From Neisseria subflava (GTDB lineage Bacteria > Pseudomonadota > Gammaproteobacteria > Burkholderiales > Neisseriaceae), in the NCBI RefSeq assembly GCF_024205745.1, contig NZ_CP073117.1, forward strand, positions 248,001 to 312,000: a DNA stretch of 64,000 nt, read 5' to 3'. The translations under genes were made by a program, and so were the position numbers. Shown piece by piece: positions 59,393 through 64,000 of the stretch. The number at the start of each line of letters is the position of its first letter. The first letter of the stretch is position 1. The notes beneath the pieces are model-generated. The model did no database searches. It saw only the letters and a program-made list of their open reading frames with translations, and was not told where the DNA came from.

Positions 59393-60256
59393 ATGGATAA
59401 AGCTTTTGCATTACCCGTTATCCACAGCGGCAACGGTAGCCTCGAGCAATACATTCATACTGTCAACAGCATTCCCATGCTTACCGCCGAAGAAGAAACA
59501 CAACTGGCCGAACGTCAACAAAAAGGCGATCTCAACGCCGCCAAACAGCTTATCCTGTCCCATCTTCGCGTCGTCGTATCCATTGCACGCGGCTACGACG
59601 GCTACGGCCTCAACCAAGCCGACCTGATTCAAGAAGGCAATATCGGCCTGATGAAAGCCGTCAAACGCTACGAACCAAGCCGCGGCGCGCGCCTGTTTTC
59701 GTTTGCCGTGCACTGGATTAAAGCCGAAATCCACGAATTCATTTTGCGCAACTGGCGTTTGGTCCGCGTCGCCACCACCAAACCGCAACGCAAACTGTTC
59801 TTCAATCTGCGCAGCATGCGTAAAAACCTGAATGCCTTGTCTCCAAAAGAAGCGCAAGAAATCGCCGACGATTTGGGCGTCAAATTGTCCGAAGTCTTGG
59901 AAATGGAACAACGCATGACCGGTCACGACATCGGCATCATGGCAGAAAACAACGATGACGAGGACAACTTCGCCCCTATCGACTGGTTGGCCGATCACGA
60001 TGCAGAGCCTAGCCGTCAGTTATCCAAACAAGCCCACTATGCCCTGCAAACCGAAGGCCTGCAAAACGCCTTGGCGCAACTGGACGACCGCAGCCGCCGT
60101 ATTGTTGAAAGCCGCTGGTTGCAAGACGATGGCGGTTTGACCCTGCACGAATTGGCTGACGAATACGGCGTATCTGCCGAACGCATCCGCCAAATCGAAG
60201 CCAAAGCCATGCAAAAATTGCGCGGTTTCTTGGCAGAAGAAGCAGAAGCGGTTTAA
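59393..60256 (+). CDS. rpoH: Heat-shock sigma factor RpoH (sigma-32)
   Basis: A 287-residue group 3 sigma factor. Region 2 includes DLIQEGNIGLMKAVKRYEP and FSFAVHWIKAEI; the RpoH box QRKLFFNLR follows, the segment unique to sigma-32 that governs its stability; region 4 ends with GVSAERIRQIEAKAM. It directs transcription of chaperones and proteases. AAGGAGAG precedes the ATG, and an inverted lone DUS lies near 59360. Confidence 0.97.
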   Translation: MDKAFALPVIHSGNGSLEQYIHTVNSIPMLTAEEETQLAERQQKGDLNAAKQLILSHLRVVVSIARGYDGYGLNQADLIQEGNIGLMKAVKRYEPSRGARLFSFAVHWIKAEIHEFILRNWRLVRVATTKPQRKLFFNLRSMRKNLNALSPKEAQEIADDLGVKLSEVLEMEQRMTGHDIGIMAENNDDEDNFAPIDWLADHDAEPSRQLSKQAHYALQTEGLQNALAQLDDRSRRIVESRWLQDDGGLTLHELADEYGVSAERIRQIEAKAMQKLRGFLAEEAEAV

Positions 60257-60270
60257 GCCTTTCTTGATAA

Positions 60271-60303
60271 AAAGGCCGTCTGAATCTTTTCAGACGGCCT
60301 TTT
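60271..60303 (+). terminator. DUS-pair terminator after rpoH
   Basis: AAAGGCCGTCTGAA (60271-60284) with TTTTCAGACGGCCTTT ending at 60303. Confidence 0.85.
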
Positions 60304-60346
60304 CGATGGCAAACCTCATTGCATCTTCTCCCCCAACACATTCATT

Positions 60347-60369
60347 TTAAAGCCCACTTAAGCTATAAT
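60347..60369 (+). promoter_or_regulatory. Candidate hemA promoter
   Basis: A consensus -10 TATAAT (60364-60369) lies 36 bases upstream of the ATG. A -35 can only be assigned weakly, around TTTTAA and upstream. Confidence 0.5.
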
Positions 60370-60404
60370 ACCCACCACACACACTACCCAGTCATACCAT
60401 AACC

Positions 60405-61658
60405 ATGCAACTTACCGTCGTCGGACTCAATCACCAAACCGCGCCCTTGAGCATACGCGAAAAACTGGCATTTGCAGCTGCAAATCTGCCGGATGCCGTG
60501 TCCAACCTAGCGCGCAGTGAGGCGGCGGAAGAAGCAGTCATTCTTTCTACCTGCAACCGCACCGAGCTCTACTGCGTCGGTGAAACCGAAAAAATCATCG
60601 ACTGGTTGGCGCAATATCACAACCTGCCTGTCGAAGAAATCCGCCCTTACCTCTATACCTTGGATAACAATGAAACCGTCCGCCACGCCTTCCGCGTCGC
60701 CTGCGGTTTAGATTCCATGGTCTTGGGCGAACCGCAAATTCTCGGTCAAATCAAAGATGCCGTCCGCGTTGCGCAAGAACAGGAAAGCATCAATACCCAC
60801 TTAAACGCCCTGTTTCAAAAAACCTTTGCCGTTGCCAAAGAAGTGCGTACCGACACTGCTGTCGGCGAAAACTCGGTATCCATGGCTTCTGCATCGGTCA
60901 AAATGGCAGAGCAAATTTTCCCTTCCATTTCCGATCTGAATGTCCTCTTTATCGGCGCAGGCGAAATGATTGAGCTGGTAGCCACTTATTTTGCCGCCAA
61001 AAATCCCAAGCTCATTACCGTTGCCAACCGTACATACCAGCGTGCGCAAGAATTGTGCGACAAACTCGGTGTCAACGCCGAAGCCTGCCTGCTGAATGAA
61101 TTGCCCGATATTCTGCACGATTACGACGTAGTTGTTTCTTCCACCGCCAGCCAACTGCCCCTCGTCGGCAAAGGCATGGTCGAGCGCGCATTGAAAAAAC
61201 GCCACAACATGCCTGTTTTCCTGCTGGATTTGGCCGTTCCGCGCGATATCGAAGCCGAAGTCGGCGAATTGGAAGACGCATATCTCTATACCGTAGACGA
61301 CATGATGGACATCGTCCAAAGCGGTAAAGATGCACGTAAAAAGGCAGCGGCGGCGGCTGAAAGCATGGTGGAAGAAAAAGTCAGCGAATTTATCCGCCTG
61401 CAGAAAAACCGTCAAAGCGTTCCGCTTATCCGCGCCTTGCGCGACGAAGGCGAACGTGCGCGCCGCCAAGTATTGGAAAATGCCATGAAGCAACTGGCAA
61501 AAGGTGTATCCGCCGAGGATGTCCTCGAACGCCTCTCCATTCAGTTGACCAACAAACTGCTCCACTCTCCGACACGCACGCTCAATAAAGCCGGCTCGGA
61601 CAACAGCGAATTAATCGATGCCGTGGCGCAGATCTACCATTTGGATCAACACGACTGA
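60405..61658 (+). CDS. hemA: Glutamyl-tRNA reductase HemA
   Basis: A 417-residue NADPH enzyme that turns glutamyl-tRNA into glutamate semialdehyde, the first step of tetrapyrrole synthesis. The catalytic Cys50 is in STCNRTE, GLDSMVLGEPQILGQIK is the family signature, FIGAGEM is the NADPH motif, and a long dimerisation helix ends the protein. Full length. Confidence 0.97.
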   Translation: MQLTVVGLNHQTAPLSIREKLAFAAANLPDAVSNLARSEAAEEAVILSTCNRTELYCVGETEKIIDWLAQYHNLPVEEIRPYLYTLDNNETVRHAFRVACGLDSMVLGEPQILGQIKDAVRVAQEQESINTHLNALFQKTFAVAKEVRTDTAVGENSVSMASASVKMAEQIFPSISDLNVLFIGAGEMIELVATYFAAKNPKLITVANRTYQRAQELCDKLGVNAEACLLNELPDILHDYDVVVSSTASQLPLVGKGMVERALKKRHNMPVFLLDLAVPRDIEAEVGELEDAYLYTVDDMMDIVQSGKDARKKAAAAAESMVEEKVSEFIRLQKNRQSVPLIRALRDEGERARRQVLENAMKQLAKGVSAEDVLERLSIQLTNKLLHSPTRTLNKAGSDNSELIDAVAQIYHLDQHD

Positions 61659-61668
61659 TCACAATTTA

Positions 61669-61730
61669 AAGGCCGTCTGAAAGAAGCGAACCGACCGACA
61701 GGTCATATTCAAAAGCTTTCAGACGGCCTT
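61669..61730 (+). terminator. Wide-loop DUS hairpin after hemA
   Basis: AAGGCCGTCTGAAAG (61669-61683) and CTTTCAGACGGCCTT (61716-61730) pair across a 32-base loop. Confidence 0.65.
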
Positions 61731-61903
61731 AAAACAATAAAATCCCAATTATCATTTTTTCATTTAAAATGAAATGCTTGAAAAAAAACCGTTAAAGTGT
61801 AAAAATCCTACCTTATACATTTAAACAGCATTCAAACAATAAAACTGTCTGCCGGTTCAAACGCATGCCGACAATACGATAGGCACCGGCAAAAGGAACT
61901 TTC

Positions 61904-63403
61904 GTGAATACTAAAACAAACACATATCTGGCTCTTGCTGTCCTCTCAGCTTCCCTTCTTTCAGGTTGCGACAAAGTCAGCACCTTTTTTGGCAAAGACG
62001 AAAACAAAGAGCTCGTCCAACGCATAGAAACCAATACCGATGACGGAAAGGTCGGCATGTTGTTGCCCGACTTCGCCCAACTGGTGCAAAACGAAGGACA
62101 GGCAGTCGTCAATATTCAAGCGACACCGGCAAAACGCACTGCGACACCGGATGACGACCACAGCATGGACCTGAGTCAATTCCCCGACAACGATCCGTTT
62201 TACGAATTCTTCAAACGCCTCGTTCCCAATATGCCCGACATGCCGCAAGAAGATACCGAAAGCGACGCTTTGAATTTCGGTTCCGGCTTCATCATCAGCA
62301 AAGACGGCTATATCCTGACCAATACCCACGTGGTTGCCGGCATGGGCAATATCAAAGTCCTGCTCAACGACAAACGCGAATACACAGCCAAACTGGTCGG
62401 CTCAGATGCCCAATCCGACGTTGCCCTCTTAAAAATTGAGCCGCAAGAAGACTTGCCGGTTGTCAAAATCGGCAACCCGAAAGATTTGAAACCGGGTGAA
62501 TGGGTAGCCGCCATCGGCGCGCCTTTCGGCTTTGACAACAGCGTAACTTCAGGCATCGTCTCCGCCAAAGGCCGCAGCCTGCCGAATGAAAACTACACGC
62601 CGTTCATCCAAACCGACGTTGCCATCAACCCAGGCAACTCTGGTGGCCCGTTATTCAACCTCCGCGGCCAAGTAGTCGGCATCAATTCGCAAATTTACAG
62701 CCGCAGCGGCGGTTTCATGGGCATTTCATTTGCCATTCCGATTGATGTTGCCATGAATGTGGCCGAACAATTAAAAGCCAACGGCAAAGTCCAACGCGGT
62801 CAATTAGGCGTGGTTATTCAAGAAGTTTCTTACGATTTGGCCAAATCTTTCGGTTTGGACAAAGCAAGTGGCGCGCTGATTGCCAAAATCATGCCAAACA
62901 GCGCAGCACAACAAGCCGGTTTGCAGGTTGGCGACATCGTACGCAAAGTTAACGGCGAAGAAGTCCGCGCTTCCAGCGATTTGCCTGTTATGGTCGGCTC
63001 GATTATGCCGGGCAAAGAAGTGACTTTGAGCATTTGGCGCGGCGGCAAACAAACCGATGTCAAAGTAAAACTTGGCAGCGCAGCCGAGCAAACGGAAACT
63101 TCTGCAAAAGAAGCCGAACATCCGCAACACGAAGGCGGCCATGATGGATTCACCGTTGAAAATGCAGGTGTTACCCTGCAGGTTGAAAACGCAGACGGTA
63201 AACAACGCTTAATCGTTCTGCGCGTTAGCGGTGCGGCCGAACGTGCCGGCCTCAAACGCGGCGACGAAATCATTGCCGTCAGCCAAATTAGCGTCAATGA
63301 TGAATCCACTTTCCGTAGCGCATTGGAAAGCGCAGGCAAAAACGTACCGCTTTTGGTGCAACGCGACGGCAATACTTTGTTCCTCGCGCTAAATCTGCAG
63401 TAG
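61904..63403 (+). CDS. DegP/DegQ/MucD-type serine protease, lipoprotein
   Basis: A 499-residue HtrA-family protease/chaperone with a lipoprotein signal (LLSGC, Cys22) in place of the usual cleaved signal peptide. The trypsin-like domain has the triad His142 (NTHVVAG), Asp172 (SDVALL) and Ser246 (NPGNSGGPL); two PDZ domains follow (about 290-385 and 410-498). It degrades or refolds misfolded envelope proteins. The start is GTG with AAAAGGAAC before it; no ATG is available. Residues 395-408 form a Glu/His-rich linker. Confidence 0.93.
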   Translation: MNTKTNTYLALAVLSASLLSGCDKVSTFFGKDENKELVQRIETNTDDGKVGMLLPDFAQLVQNEGQAVVNIQATPAKRTATPDDDHSMDLSQFPDNDPFYEFFKRLVPNMPDMPQEDTESDALNFGSGFIISKDGYILTNTHVVAGMGNIKVLLNDKREYTAKLVGSDAQSDVALLKIEPQEDLPVVKIGNPKDLKPGEWVAAIGAPFGFDNSVTSGIVSAKGRSLPNENYTPFIQTDVAINPGNSGGPLFNLRGQVVGINSQIYSRSGGFMGISFAIPIDVAMNVAEQLKANGKVQRGQLGVVIQEVSYDLAKSFGLDKASGALIAKIMPNSAAQQAGLQVGDIVRKVNGEEVRASSDLPVMVGSIMPGKEVTLSIWRGGKQTDVKVKLGSAAEQTETSAKEAEHPQHEGGHDGFTVENAGVTLQVENADGKQRLIVLRVSGAAERAGLKRGDEIIAVSQISVNDESTFRSALESAGKNVPLLVQRDGNTLFLALNLQ

Positions 63404-63442
63404 TCCGATTTTTTCAGACGGCATGATGATGTGTTAGATGAT

Positions 63443-63476
63443 AAAATACCCATCTGTCAGAGGCGGTGGGTATTTT
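63443..63476 (+). terminator. Terminator after the protease gene
   Basis: AAAATACCCA (63443-63452) with TGGGTATTTT (63467-63476). An AT-dialect DUS lies just before it (63413-63424). Confidence 0.75.
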
Positions 63477-63537
63477 GTTATCCGCCTTCCAATTTAGGCC
63501 GTCTGAAAATATTTCACCGCTTATATACAATATAATT

Positions 63538-64000
63538 ATGCAACTTATTAATTATTCAAATTCTATTTTATCTGTCGTCCCGGCAGCCATTGCACTTGCC
63601 TTGGCCATTGCCACGCGCCGTGTATTACTGTCCTTAGGTGTCGGCATTATCGTCGGCTCATTCCTGCTGGTAGGCGGTAATCCACTCGATGCTTTGGTTC
63701 ACTTAAAAGACATGGCGGTCAGCCTGACTTGGGCGGATGGCGATTGGTCTTTGGGCAAACCCAAAATCCTGCTCTTTTTGGTGCTTTTGGGGATTTTCAC
63801 TTCCCTGCTGACGCATTCCGGCAGCAACCAAGCATTTGCCGATTGGGCCAAACAGCACATCAAAGGCCGTCGCGGTGCGAAACTGCTGACCGCCTGTTTG
63901 GTATTCGTTACCTTTATTGACGACTATTTCCACAGTCTTGCCGTCGGTGCGATTGCCCGCCCTGTAACCGACAAATTCAAAGTTTCCCGCGCCAAACTGG
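63538..64000 (+). CDS. Na+/H+ antiporter, NhaC family (N-terminal part)
   Basis: The gene runs off the window end; 154 codons are visible from the ATG at 63538. The helices (SVVPAAIALALAIATRRVLL; VGIIVGSFLLVGG) and FIDDYFHSLAVGAIARPVTD match the COG1757 NhaC-like branch that is longer than and distinct from nhaC at 11864. No ribosome site is obvious; the sequence before the ATG is AT-rich and follows a DUS near 63497. Confidence 0.82.
   Translation, partial: MQLINYSNSILSVVPAAIALALAIATRRVLLSLGVGIIVGSFLLVGGNPLDALVHLKDMAVSLTWADGDWSLGKPKILLFLVLLGIFTSLLTHSGSNQAFADWAKQHIKGRRGAKLLTACLVFVTFIDDYFHSLAVGAIARPVTDKFKVSRAKL

Overview
The window is a stretch of chromosome from a Neisseria species, most likely a commensal of the subflava/flavescens/mucosa type. 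The main evidence is the very dense 12-base DNA uptake sequence (DUS), almost always in the AGGCCGTCTGAA (AG) dialect rather than the ATGCCGTCTGAA (AT) dialect of meningococci and gonococci. Gene content agrees: a relA with a degenerate hydrolase domain, diheme cytochrome c5, a znuCBA (mntABC) metal importer, comE next to an rRNA operon, and a pilV-like gene beside macAB. DUS copies sit mostly as head-to-head pairs that form intergenic hairpins and terminators. I see no insertion sequence, prophage, CRISPR array or Correia element.

Layout. 1-7.2 kb: end of a pqiABC lipid-transport operon, glutaredoxin 2, relA, a formate/nitrite channel, and putP. 7.4-16 kb: putA, endonuclease III, an NhaC antiporter, a small lipase-like hydrolase, a GluP-type sugar transporter and a YqaA-like membrane protein. 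16-25 kb: aspC, a phosphoglycolate-phosphatase-like gene, a DUF455 ferritin-like gene coupled to a zinc-type CDF exporter, lolA, glmM, cytochrome c5, tRNA-Arg and a second aromatic-type aminotransferase. 25-33 kb: a GntR/FadR regulator divergent from a TonB-dependent copper receptor, an NSS-family symporter, and the znu operon. 33-39 kb: DUF2288, apaG, pgpA-thiL, a short-chain dehydrogenase, the squalene genes hpnD-hpnE, a prepilin remnant and comE. 39.3-44.8 kb: a complete rRNA operon on the minus strand (16S, tRNA-Ile, tRNA-Ala, 23S, 5S) with its promoter and processing stems. 45-51 kb: a TPR protein with a glycosyltransferase-like domain, coaBC, era, rnc, DUF2185, ribH and nusB. 51-56.5 kb: pilV-like pilin, macA, macB and an outer-membrane channel gene broken by a frameshift. 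56.6-64 kb: DUF808, lnt, rpoH, hemA, a lipoprotein DegP/MucD protease and the start of a second NhaC antiporter.

How genes work together. PutP and PutA form a proline uptake and catabolism pair feeding glutamate, which AspC and TyrB can use. ZnuCBA, the CDF exporter and the copper receptor make metal balance a recurring theme. LolA and Lnt serve the lipoprotein pathway used by PqiC and the DegP-like protease. MacAB and the adjacent channel would form a tripartite efflux pump if the frameshift were bypassed.

Most of the window is conserved core genome. The observations most worth checking are: the frameshifted efflux channel with a slippery heptamer exactly at the break; two PdhR-type operators between the GntR gene and the copper receptor; a Zur-like site inside a good promoter for znuCBA, with a 33-codon membrane micro-ORF coupled to znuC; an AT-rich TPR/glycosyltransferase gene next to the rRNA operon; and hpnD-hpnE without hpnC.
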